DNA from: Coriobacteriia bacterium
GTDB lineage: Bacteria; Actinomycetota; Coriobacteriia; Coriobacteriales; UBA8131
Length of the DNA stretch: 16,737 bases
Reading direction: 5' to 3'
Assembly (NCBI GenBank): GCA_009781525.1
Contig: WQXZ01000021.1
Coordinates: 1-16,737, forward strand
In this document: one piece after another, positions 5,785-13,384 of the stretch
Numbering within the stretch: position 1 is the first letter of the stretch
How the letters are laid out: each line of letters begins with the position of its first letter
Notes under the pieces: generated by a model
The model's input: only the letters and a program-made list of their open reading frames with translations
Databases searched by the model: none
What the model was told of the DNA's origin: nothing
Position numbers and translations under genes: made by a program

Positions 5785-5792
5785 AACACCGT

Positions 5793-8207
5793 ATGGCCAC
5801 AACAATCAGCATCCCAGTAGGAGGAATGACCTGCGCCGTCTGCGCTCAACGCGTCGAGAAGGCACTGTCAAATGTAGACGGCGTCAGCCAGGCTACTGTT
5901 AACTACGCCAACGAAAAAGCCATCGTTACCTACGAGCGCGAGCAGACCAACATCGAACAGCTGCGCACTGCGATCGAGAAAGCTGGATACGCAGCCCTGA
6001 CAACCTCCCTGTCTGATTCCCTGGCAGCCGACCAAAGCTACCACGCTGAGCAACTCCGGCTTGGCTGGACACGCTTCGCCCTCGCAGCTATTGTCTCGCT
6101 CCCTCTGCTGTACCTGGCTATGGTGCCGATGCTCCCTACCTTAATTGCAGGCACAATAACCCTCCCCTTTCCTACCAGCCTGTCGCCCGACAACCATCCA
6201 CTGGCTTTCGCTCTCACCCAGCTGGCTCTTTGCAGCGTTGTTATCGCAGTCGGCTATCGCTTCTACGTAGATGGATTCCGCGCCATGCTGCAGCTTTCGC
6301 CCAATATGGACAGCCTGATCGCCCTCGGAACAAGTGCCGCCTTCATCTACAGCATAGCCAACACAATCGCAATCGCCCGCGGCAACCACCACCTGGTGCA
6401 CAGCCTGTTCTTCGAGGCAGCCGCAACCATCATTACTCTGATAGTCCTCGGCCGAAACCTGGAGGCTCAGGCGAAAGACCAAGCCGGTAGCGCAATCAAG
6501 TCTCTGATGCGTCTGGCTCCCCAGACCGCCATCCTGCTCCAGCCAAGTCGCTATGAGGGAGCTGCCACCAACGCCACCCCACCAGCAACCGCCCCCGCCA
6601 CCAACGCCGCCCCGCCCACAGCCGCCGACCTCGAAACCGAAATCCCGGTTGACAAGGTCGAGCCTGGCGACATCCTGATTGTCCGCCCTGGTGCCCGCAT
6701 TCCAGTAGACGGAATCGTCATCGCCGGATCAAGCGCTGTCGATGAAAGCATCCTAAGCGGAGAGAGTCTTCCTGTGGATAAAACCGCCGGCGACCTCGTC
6801 TATGCTGCAACACTGAACACCACAGGCGCTCTTCGCTTCCGCGCAGAAAAGGTTGGCGCAGACACGGCACTCTCCCAAATCATTGCGGCGGTTGAGCATG
6901 CCCAGGGTCGCAAGGCGCCAATCGCCCGCCTGGCTGACCAGGTTTCCGGTATCTTTGTGCCAATCGTCTTTGCCCTGGCAGTCTGCTCCACCCTGGCATG
7001 GCATCTGGCTATCAGGTTCGGCTGGTTTAACCTGCCAGCCGGTTCAGACCCGATTGCCTTTGTCATGAATATCTTCATCTCGGTTCTGGTTATCGCATGT
7101 CCCTGCGCCTTAGGTCTGGCAACCCCGGTTGCAATCATGGTAGGCACCGGAAGGGGAGCTGAGCTTGGCATCCTGATTCGCAGCGGTGAAGCGCTTGAAA
7201 AAGCTGGCAACATCAATACTATTATTCTGGATAAGACCGGAACCGTTACATCCGGAAAGCCAACCCTGACAGACTTGGTCATAGCACCTGGTTTCCAAGG
7301 CCAGACCAGTCTGCCTGGCCAGAGCCTTTCAGCGCAAAACACTTTGCTGGCATTGGCTGCCTCGGCAGAATTCAACTCCGAGCACCCACTGGCAAAGGCG
7401 ATAGTTCTTGCCGCCGAGGACCAGGATATAAAACTACAACCAACAAGCAGCTTTGAGGCAAAACCTGGCTTCGGCATCAAAGCTACACTGGCAGACAATC
7501 GCCAGGTTCTCATAGGTAATGCTTCGCTCCTGAACCAATCAGGCATCGACACATCCAGCATGGACAGCGAATTTGAAAGCCTAGCCAACGACGGAAAATC
7601 CGCTGTCTACGTGGCAGTAGACGGAACGCTCAGCGGTATGGTGGCATTAGCAGACCAAAGCAAGCCATCTGCCCTTCCAGCTATCACACGCTTGCAAAAA
7701 AACGGACTCAGTATAGCTTTGCTAACCGGTGACAGCCATCAGACCGCCCAGGCAGTCGCCAGAGAACTCGCCATCGACCAGGTAATCTCAGAAGTGCTGC
7801 CCAGCCAAAAAGCTGACCAAGTTGCAGAACTGCGTGCTGCAGGCTTCAAAGTAGCAATGGTTGGAGACGGCATTAACGATGCGCCTGCGCTGATAGAGGC
7901 TGACCTTGGTTTGGCAATAGGTAGTGGAACTGATGTTGCCATAGAATCTGCCGACATCGTTTTGACCAAAGATGACCTGCTTGATGTTCCCCGTGCTATT
8001 GACCTGTCTCGCCTAACGCTGCGAACCATCAAGCAGAATCTTTTCTGGGCTTTTGCTTTTAACACCATCGCACTACCTGTAGCTGCTGGTTTGCTGTATA
8101 TTTTCGGGGGACCGCTACTTAACCCGATTATCTCTGCATTTGCCATGAGCGCAAGCTCGCTGGTAGTTATGGGTAATGCCCTACGCATGAAAACAAAACG
8201 GATATAG
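5793..8207 (+). CDS. copA: Copper-translocating P-type ATPase (CopA-like, P1B-1)
   Basis: Inner-membrane pump that would export Cu(I) using ATP. The protein is 804 aa from MATTISIPVG; AGGA at 5781-5784 supports this ATG over the earlier in-frame start at 5562, whose 77 extra residues look non-coding. One N-terminal HMA domain has GMTCAVC (11-17). The actuator loop has SGES (322-325), the metal site CPC is at 436-438, the phosphorylation motif DKTGT starts at Asp480, HP is at 531-532, and the hinge GDGINDAP is at 691-698. The penultimate helix reads FN where Cu(I) pumps normally have YN; MSASS in the last helix is intact. Residues 255-279 are an Ala/Pro/Thr-rich insertion in the actuator region. 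Copper is the best call; silver is possible. Confidence 0.93.
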   Translation: MATTISIPVGGMTCAVCAQRVEKALSNVDGVSQATVNYANEKAIVTYEREQTNIEQLRTAIEKAGYAALTTSLSDSLAADQSYHAEQLRLGWTRFALAAIVSLPLLYLAMVPMLPTLIAGTITLPFPTSLSPDNHPLAFALTQLALCSVVIAVGYRFYVDGFRAMLQLSPNMDSLIALGTSAAFIYSIANTIAIARGNHHLVHSLFFEAAATIITLIVLGRNLEAQAKDQAGSAIKSLMRLAPQTAILLQPSRYEGAATNATPPATAPATNAAPPTAADLETEIPVDKVEPGDILIVRPGARIPVDGIVIAGSSAVDESILSGESLPVDKTAGDLVYAATLNTTGALRFRAEKVGADTALSQIIAAVEHAQGRKAPIARLADQVSGIFVPIVFALAVCSTLAWHLAIRFGWFNLPAGSDPIAFVMNIFISVLVIACPCALGLATPVAIMVGTGRGAELGILIRSGEALEKAGNINTIILDKTGTVTSGKPTLTDLVIAPGFQGQTSLPGQSLSAQNTLLALAASAEFNSEHPLAKAIVLAAEDQDIKLQPTSSFEAKPGFGIKATLADNRQVLIGNASLLNQSGIDTSSMDSEFESLANDGKSAVYVAVDGTLSGMVALADQSKPSALPAITRLQKNGLSIALLTGDSHQTAQAVARELAIDQVISEVLPSQKADQVAELRAAGFKVAMVGDGINDAPALIEADLGLAIGSGTDVAIESADIVLTKDDLLDVPRAIDLSRLTLRTIKQNLFWAFAFNTIALPVAAGLLYIFGGPLLNPIISAFAMSASSLVVMGNALRMKTKRI

Positions 8208-8250
8208 CAGTCTAGCAATAAAACTTCTAGAAGCTTTGAAAGGCATTCCA

Positions 8251-9924
8251 ATGACCAGCAGCCAGAACTCATGCAGCATAAATCAACCTCGCAGCTCAAG
8301 CACCTGCTACATTGATACCCGCGGTCAAATCACAACGCCACTACCTTTCAGCACAATAATCATCAATGGACTGGCAGACGGTGGCGGACTGTACGTTCCG
8401 GTCGACCTTCCGACCTTGACAATAGAAGAAATAGTCAATCTGACCTGCCTTCCTTATGCGCAAAGAGCAGCAAAGGTGTTTGAGTGCTTCAACGTCGACT
8501 TCGACGAAAAACAGATAGAAAGCCTGATGCAAGCTGCCTATGGTGATAACTTTGACTCCAACCAGATTGCACCAGTGGTTAAAGTGGCAGAGCAGACCTT
8601 CCTACTTGAATTAACGCACGGTCCGACATCAGCCTTTAAGGATATGGCTCTACAGTGCCTGCCTCACTTTTTCAGCGCCGCCCTGGAGCAAGGTGAGAGC
8701 AGCGCCGCCGCCCAACCATCGCCAGCGGTAACCGCGCCTGCAACCACCGCCCAACCAGCGCAACATGCCTCGCCAGCAGCCCAACCACCCCTCCACCTCA
8801 TCTTAGTTGCGACCTCCGGCGACACCGGCTCAGCCGCCCTCTCAGGATTCAAGAACCGCGCGAACACTGCCCTTATCGTCTACTACCCCCGCGAAGGAGT
8901 CAGCGACATCCAACGTCGGCAAATGACAACCGCTGAAGGCAATAACATCGCTGTCGTTGCAGTCGAAGGCAACTTTGACGACTGCCAGGCAGCGGTCAAA
9001 GCGATTTTCAGCGACACCGACTTCGCCCAGACCTTGGCTGAGCAAAACGTCACCCTCTCCTCTGCCAACTCCATTAACTGGGGACGCCTGCTCCCCCAAG
9101 TTGTCTACTATGTCAACGCCTACACCCAGCTGGTCGCCCAAAACGCCATAACCTCAGGTCAGCTGGTAGACGTTTGCGTGCCAACCGGCAACTTCGGCAA
9201 CATCCTGGCAGCCTGGTACGCCAAAAAAATCGGCACCCCGATTGGCCTGCTATACTGCGCCAGCAACGTCAACCACGTGCTGACCGACTTCATCAACACC
9301 GGAACCTACGACATCTCCGATCGCCTCTTCACCGTAACTCCCTCGCCTTCGATGGACATCCTGGTGTCCAGTAACCTCGAGCGCCAGCTGTTCGAACTGA
9401 ACGGTCGCAACTCCGACCTCATCATCCAATGGATGACCGACCTGGGTAATAATAAAAAATTCCAAGTGGATAAAACCACCTTCGCAGCCTTGCGAGAAGA
9501 CTTCACCAGCGACTGGGTCACCAGCGAAGAAAGCCTTTCGACAATTTGTGACGTTTATGACCAGCACCAGTATCTGCTGGATCCACATACTGCTGTTGCC
9601 TGGAAAGTGGCAGAGCGCCTGCGCCCTGCCCCTGATACTCCGGTGCTGATAGCTTCTACCGCTCATTGGTCCAAGTTTCCAGAGGATGTCTATCGCGCAC
9701 TGCACCAGCTGCTGCCTGGCGATGAACTTCCAGCAGAAGTATCCAGCATGACCGGCTCTGAATTAATTGACCTGATAAACAGACAGTATTCTTCGACTGA
9801 GCTTCCTGAGAACCTGGCTAGCCTGTATCAGAAACCGATCAGATTCACAGAGGCTCGAGCTGCTACCAACCAAGACCTCATGCAATCAATACTTGACTTT
9901 ATAGAAAACCGAAGCAGTAACTAA
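8251..9924 (+). CDS. thrC: Threonine synthase
   Basis: PLP enzyme converting O-phosphohomoserine to threonine in the cytoplasm, the last step of threonine synthesis. The protein is 557 aa from MTSSQNSCSI. GAAAGG (8238-8243) seven bases upstream favours this ATG over a TTG at 8236. The family pattern is clear: DTRG (22-25), LADGGGLYVP (41-50), PLP lysine in GPTSAFKD (Lys130), phosphate loop SGDTGSAA (189-196), and PTGNFGN further on. Residues 149-180 are an Ala/Pro/Gln/Thr-rich insertion between the lysine region and SGDTG; without it the length would be closer to the family's usual size. It lies 43 bp after copA on the same strand and may be co-transcribed, though no functional link is obvious. 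Confidence 0.95.
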   Translation: MTSSQNSCSINQPRSSSTCYIDTRGQITTPLPFSTIIINGLADGGGLYVPVDLPTLTIEEIVNLTCLPYAQRAAKVFECFNVDFDEKQIESLMQAAYGDNFDSNQIAPVVKVAEQTFLLELTHGPTSAFKDMALQCLPHFFSAALEQGESSAAAQPSPAVTAPATTAQPAQHASPAAQPPLHLILVATSGDTGSAALSGFKNRANTALIVYYPREGVSDIQRRQMTTAEGNNIAVVAVEGNFDDCQAAVKAIFSDTDFAQTLAEQNVTLSSANSINWGRLLPQVVYYVNAYTQLVAQNAITSGQLVDVCVPTGNFGNILAAWYAKKIGTPIGLLYCASNVNHVLTDFINTGTYDISDRLFTVTPSPSMDILVSSNLERQLFELNGRNSDLIIQWMTDLGNNKKFQVDKTTFAALREDFTSDWVTSEESLSTICDVYDQHQYLLDPHTAVAWKVAERLRPAPDTPVLIASTAHWSKFPEDVYRALHQLLPGDELPAEVSSMTGSELIDLINRQYSSTELPENLASLYQKPIRFTEARAATNQDLMQSILDFIENRSSN

Positions 9925-9956
9925 AAAGAAGAGGAGCCTTATAAGACCCCTCTTCT
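9922..9956 (-). terminator. Rho-independent terminator of the first GPH gene
   Basis: Read on the minus strand, an 8-bp stem AGAAGAGG/CCTCTTCT (9956-9949 with 9934-9927) is followed directly by TTTT. It lies 26 bp beyond the transporter stop and ends at the thrC stop, so it may also serve thrC, although no T-run follows on the plus strand. Confidence 0.75.
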
Positions 9957-9981
9957 AGAAATTCGATATCGAACGGTTGCT

Positions 9982-11382
9982 CTATGCAGCTGCCTCAGCT
10001 GCTTCGCGCTCGTCGATTTCTTTCTGTAGCTCTGCTACTCTCTCGCGTGTCAGACGGAAGCCAAAGAACATAATCAGGAAGTAGATCAAGCCACCTATCG
10101 CAGGTAGCCTGAAGAACATGGTAATAATACCTTGCTTCATCTCAAGAGTTGCATCAGCTGGCGGAACGTTGGGGTCAAAGCCAGACAGGCCAAGAATCAG
10201 CGGAACCAAGATGCCACGCATCATCAGACCGACCTTGATCGGAATAGTCTGGGAACCCATGACAAAGGCTGAAGTGTCTTTGCCGGTCTTCCAGCGAGCA
10301 TAGACCACACAGTCACCATAAAGAGCAATCATATTTGCACCAGAGATGCCCATGAACAGACCACGTACACAAATGATGGCAATCATCGCAGGGGTGCTGT
10401 TTATCGCAACAAAACTGCACGCAAAATTAGCGATAACACCAGAGCCCTGGCCAATCAGCACTGCGTTCTTCGATCCGATCTTCTGACCAATCGTGCCAGC
10501 AAAGAAAGCAGATATGGTACCGACGATCGATCCTAAAAGCAGCTGCAGTGGAAACAGGCTGTAGTCGCCGATGTAGGTGTAGTAATAAGTCGTTGCACTT
10601 GCACCACCAGCAGTAAAGAAGCTTGACAACAGCGCGCCACCGAGAATACAGAGCAGATAGGGGTTCTGGAAGGCACTCTTCAGAATGTCAACCAGACCGA
10701 CTTGCTGAGCAGCTGATTGTGCTTGAGCCTTAGCAGCTTCACCGGTTGGCTCATAGCCTGATGATGCCCATACTGTCACCCAGCACATCAGCATGTAGAA
10801 CACGCTGGTCAAAAGCGCCAGGAAGGTGTAGACCGTCTGCTCGGACATAACCTGTTGTAGTCTTACGATATTCGGAATAACCGCATAGGAATAGACCATT
10901 CCTGCGGCAGTTGACCAAGTGGCACGACGTGATGCCAGAATCGAACGATCCGCTGAACTGCTTGACAAGACAGTGACAAGGTTCAGGTTCGATGTCCAGG
11001 TAAACGTTCGGGTCATATTGGTCAGAAACAGCATTGACCCGCAGATAAATAGCGCAAAGCCATCTGGGCCAATTTTTGAGAAAGTCAATACGAAGGTCAA
11101 AACAACCAAAGGACCGAACAGCATGATGTACGAACGGTTCTTTCCCCAACGCATTGGCTTAAGAGCACTGATCATACCGGCGTAGATCGGCTGCCCAATC
11201 GTGTCACCGGTGTAGGCCAGCGATGTTGCTGTAGCAATACCAGCTAGAGGTAGCTTTGCTACATTGGTCAAGAAGAACATCAAGTAGTAGTTCTCGATGT
11301 TTGCCATAAATGAAAAGGCAAAATCCGAGATACCATACAGGTTCTTCGCCTTCCCCGATAATGGGGGCTTCACAAACTCCAT
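9982..11382 (-). CDS. GPH-family (MFS_2) cation symporter, paralogue 1 (type A)
   Basis: Membrane transporter of the glycoside-pentoside-hexuronide:cation symporter type, 466 aa with about 12 helices. Family marks: LYGISDFAFS near the N-terminus (15-24), the loop PMRWGKNRSY (76-85), Asp60 in the second helix region, and DCVVYARWKTGKDTSAF (357-373), matching the GPH D...Y..WKTG pattern. The tail is a charged helix, KEIDEREAA. The start has AAAGGAGG seven bases upstream. It is most like paralogue 4 over most of its length, but residues 418-431 (GIITMFFRLPAIGG) match paralogues 2 and 3, suggesting gene conversion. It has its own promoter and terminator. Substrate unknown; the family name does not prove a sugar. 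Confidence 0.88.
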   Translation of the reverse strand: MEFVKPPLSGKAKNLYGISDFAFSFMANIENYYLMFFLTNVAKLPLAGIATATSLAYTGDTIGQPIYAGMISALKPMRWGKNRSYIMLFGPLVVLTFVLTFSKIGPDGFALFICGSMLFLTNMTRTFTWTSNLNLVTVLSSSSADRSILASRRATWSTAAGMVYSYAVIPNIVRLQQVMSEQTVYTFLALLTSVFYMLMCWVTVWASSGYEPTGEAAKAQAQSAAQQVGLVDILKSAFQNPYLLCILGGALLSSFFTAGGASATTYYYTYIGDYSLFPLQLLLGSIVGTISAFFAGTIGQKIGSKNAVLIGQGSGVIANFACSFVAINSTPAMIAIICVRGLFMGISGANMIALYGDCVVYARWKTGKDTSAFVMGSQTIPIKVGLMMRGILVPLILGLSGFDPNVPPADATLEMKQGIITMFFRLPAIGGLIYFLIMFFGFRLTRERVAELQKEIDEREAAEAAA

Positions 11383-11411
11383 ACAAGACCTCCTTTTCTA
11401 TTTAGTTACCC

Positions 11412-11440
11412 ATAATGGGTTATTGTTGTTTTAGTGTCAA
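11412..11440 (-). promoter_or_regulatory. Promoter of GPH paralogue 1
   Basis: On the minus strand, TTGACA (11440-11435), a 17-bp spacer and CATTAT (11417-11412), 29 bp upstream of the start codon. The -10 box sits inside ACCCA-TTA-TGGGT, a short inverted repeat. Confidence 0.65.
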
Positions 11441-11466
11441 GTCTTCAACATGCAATCAACACTAAA
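11430..11466. promoter_or_regulatory. 8-bp inverted repeat over the -35 box of paralogue 1
   Basis: TTTAGTGT (11430-11437) and ACACTAAA (11459-11466) are perfect arms; the first overlaps the -35 box. The AGTGT/ACACT half-sites are the same as in the repeat upstream of the 80-aa gene (2730-2745). A regulator site is inferred. Confidence 0.4.
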
Positions 11467-11474
11467 GTAACGTA

Positions 11475-11510
11475 GAAGGAGGAACCTCTGGCTCCTCCTT
11501 CGTAGTTTTT
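11475..11510. terminator. Hairpin downstream of GPH paralogue 2
   Basis: A perfect 9-bp stem GAAGGAGGA/TCCTCCTTC (11475-11483, 11493-11501) lies 32 bp beyond the stop of paralogue 2. The T6 tract is on the plus-strand side (after GTAG), so for the minus-strand transcript the stem is strong but the tail is poor. Probably a terminator, possibly bidirectional. Confidence 0.55.
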
Positions 11511-11532
11511 TGACAGGATGAACGTTGCTTTT

Positions 11533-12942
11533 TTAAGCAGATGCCTCCAGCATCTGTGCAGCTTCGCGCTCGTTGATCTCGTTTTGCATTTCATTGACCC
11601 TCTCGCGAGTCAGTCTGAAACCAAATAGGAGAATTGCGCCATAGATCGCTCCACCGATTGCGGGAAGCCTCAAGAACATGGTGATAATTCCGTTCTTAAT
11701 ATCGACTCCTGCATCAGCAGGTGCAATATTTGGATCAAAGCCAGAGATTGCAAGAATCAACGGAACCAGAATGCCACGCAACATCAAACCTATCTTCAGG
11801 GGAATCGTCTGAGACCCCATAACAAATGCTGATGTCTCTTTACCTGTCTTCCACCTGGCATAGATCGCACAGTCACCATAAAGAGCTATAAGGTTCGGAC
11901 CATTGATGCCTTGGAAAAAACTCCGGCAGATAATGCAGGCAATCAATAACTCGTTACTCCTCATGGCAACTAGACTGCCTGTGAGATTACATGCTGCCAT
12001 GCCAAAGGTACCGATTAATACGGAGGTTTTATATCCGATTCTCTTACCAACAGATGCTGCGATAAATGATGAGAACGTACCCATGGCAGCTTGGCAGAAT
12101 AACTGTAACGGAAACAGATTCGGCTTGCCGATATACGTGTAGTAATAAGTGTTCGCGCTGGTCATTCCGGCACTGAAGCAACTTGAGATCAAAGCTCCTA
12201 CTAAGATTACCAGCAGGTAAGGGTTCTGTATCGCGCTTTTTAGAATATCAATCAAGCCGATCTGCTGCGAAGCGCTTGCTCCCTGAGCCTTAGCAGCTTC
12301 GCCAGTTGCCTCGTAACCTGATGTGCCCCAGAACACAACCCAGCACATCAACATATAAAAGGCGCTGGTAATCATCGCTATGAAGGTGTAGACCATCTGC
12401 TCAGGCATCACCTGCTGCAGTCTGGCAATGTTTGGAATTACAGCATATGAGTAGACCATGCCTGCAGCAGCAGTCCATGTAGCACGCCTTGATGCCAAAA
12501 GCGAGCGATCATCTGCACTGCTTGCCAGAACGTTTACAAGGTTCAGATTTGAGGTCCAGGTAAAGGTGCGGGTCATATTGGTTAAGAACAGCATTGTCCC
12601 GCAGACAAATAGGGCAAAACTATCCGGCCCTATTCTGGAGAAAGTCAAAACGAATGTCAGAACAACCAAGGGAGGAAACAGAAGCATGTAAGAACGGTTT
12701 TTGCCCCATCGCATCGGCTTTACGGCACTGATGATTCCAGCATAGATGCCTTGCCCGACTGAATCAGCTGTGTACGCCAGCGATGTCGCAGTTGCAATAC
12801 CTGCCAGTGGCAACTTTGCCACATTCGTCAAGAAGAACATCAAGTAGTAGTTCTCAACACTTGCCATCAAGCTGAAAGCAAAATCAGAAAGTCCGTACAG
12901 GTTCTTAGCCTTTCCCCTTAATGGGGGTTTTTCGAACTCCAT
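11533..12942 (-). CDS. GPH-family (MFS_2) cation symporter, paralogue 2 (type B)
   Basis: 469-aa multi-pass transporter with the GPH features seen in its neighbours: LYGLSDFAFS, PMRWGKNRSY and DCAIYARWKTGKETSAF. The ATG at 12942 (MEFEKPPL) with GGAGG six bases ahead is preferred; an in-frame ATG ten codons earlier would encode an extension the paralogues lack. Type B residues shared with paralogue 3 include VGQGIYAG/IGQGIYAG, VVFW, VILVGALISSCF and GINGPNLIALYG. It is the most divergent copy between helices 8 and 9, where it reads FIAASVGKRIGYKTSV instead of FFAG..GKK/QKI.SKNAV. This may mark a different substrate. It has its own promoter with an operator-like palindrome. Confidence 0.88.
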   Translation of the reverse strand: MEFEKPPLRGKAKNLYGLSDFAFSLMASVENYYLMFFLTNVAKLPLAGIATATSLAYTADSVGQGIYAGIISAVKPMRWGKNRSYMLLFPPLVVLTFVLTFSRIGPDSFALFVCGTMLFLTNMTRTFTWTSNLNLVNVLASSADDRSLLASRRATWTAAAGMVYSYAVIPNIARLQQVMPEQMVYTFIAMITSAFYMLMCWVVFWGTSGYEATGEAAKAQGASASQQIGLIDILKSAIQNPYLLVILVGALISSCFSAGMTSANTYYYTYIGKPNLFPLQLFCQAAMGTFSSFIAASVGKRIGYKTSVLIGTFGMAACNLTGSLVAMRSNELLIACIICRSFFQGINGPNLIALYGDCAIYARWKTGKETSAFVMGSQTIPLKIGLMLRGILVPLILAISGFDPNIAPADAGVDIKNGIITMFLRLPAIGGAIYGAILLFGFRLTRERVNEMQNEINEREAAQMLEASA

Positions 12943-12970
12943 AGGTACACCTCCGTATCCATTTTGGAAC

Positions 12971-12999
12971 ATATTGCATAATTGACATGTCTATGTCAA
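12971..12999 (-). promoter_or_regulatory. Promoter of GPH paralogue 2 with overlapping palindrome
   Basis: TTGACA (12999-12994), 17-bp spacer and CAATAT (12976-12971) on the minus strand, 28 bp before the start codon. The -35 box lies in TTGACAT-AGAC-ATGTCAA, a perfect 7-bp-arm repeat with a 4-bp spacer (12982-12999), so a repressor bound there would block RNA polymerase. The -10 box is weak. Confidence 0.6.
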
Positions 13000-13330
13000 C
13001 ATACTTTTTAGCATCCTGTGTGTGTTGTTTATTTTTTTTTCTAGCGCCAACACATTTGCCCAAACCAGTAACTAGAAACTTCTCGTATATCAATTTCTTG
13101 ATGCGTTTTGCCGGTATTCTGCATGAATTACACGGCTATATGGCTAATATTGCGATTACTCGAGGTTTTATAAATAGAGCATAAATTCGAGCCAGAGCAA
13201 AACGAAATAGGTTTCAAGCCGCCATCTATTCATTTCTCGCAAATACCTTGGCAAAGACACCCAGAGCCTTATTTGGTGGACTGATTGCCATTTCGAGTGG
13301 AGTTGGTGCGCTTGTTGGGCACGCCAACAA

Positions 13331-13356
13331 AAAAGGAGGGGTGGTTAAACCCCTCC
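13331..13356 (-). terminator. Rho-independent terminator of GPH paralogue 3
   Basis: On the minus strand, GGAGGGGT-TTAACC-ACCCCTCC (13356-13335) is followed at once by TTTTTT. It lies 28 bp after the stop codon. This is the clearest terminator in the window. Confidence 0.9.
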
Positions 13357-13384
13357 ATTAGTCTTAAGTCTGCTTAAGTAGTAA

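Larger units (their letters stand above)
4919..5792. other. 874-bp intergenic region dominated by repeats
   Basis: No frame here looks coding. The ones that exist (for example 4979-5239) are low-quality and cross the inverted repeat. The region holds the ECF downstream hairpins, an 11-bp tandem duplication, the 71-bp inverted-repeat element, a degenerate direct-repeat array and the copA leader. For 5486-5720 I see nothing I can name. Confidence 0.6.
12943..13384. other. 442-bp gap between paralogues 2 and 3
   Basis: Far longer than the 150-180-bp gaps elsewhere in the array. It holds the promoter of paralogue 2, a T9 tract (13032-13040, A9 on the transcribed strand, upstream of the -35 box), AT-rich DNA, and the terminator of paralogue 3. 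A plus-strand frame at 13185-13361 has a hydrophobic stretch (ALFGGLIAISSGVGALVG) but no start codon or ribosome binding site and runs through the terminator. It may be a gene remnant. Confidence 0.5.

Noticed and set aside
5562..5792. Upstream in-frame start for copA adding 77 residues
   Set aside because: The extension looks non-coding and precedes the normal HMA start; AGGA sits before the ATG at 5793.
12987..13184. 65-aa plus-strand frame between paralogues 2 and 3
   Set aside because: It overlaps the promoter of paralogue 2, contains the T9 tract as a Phe run, and has no ribosome binding site.
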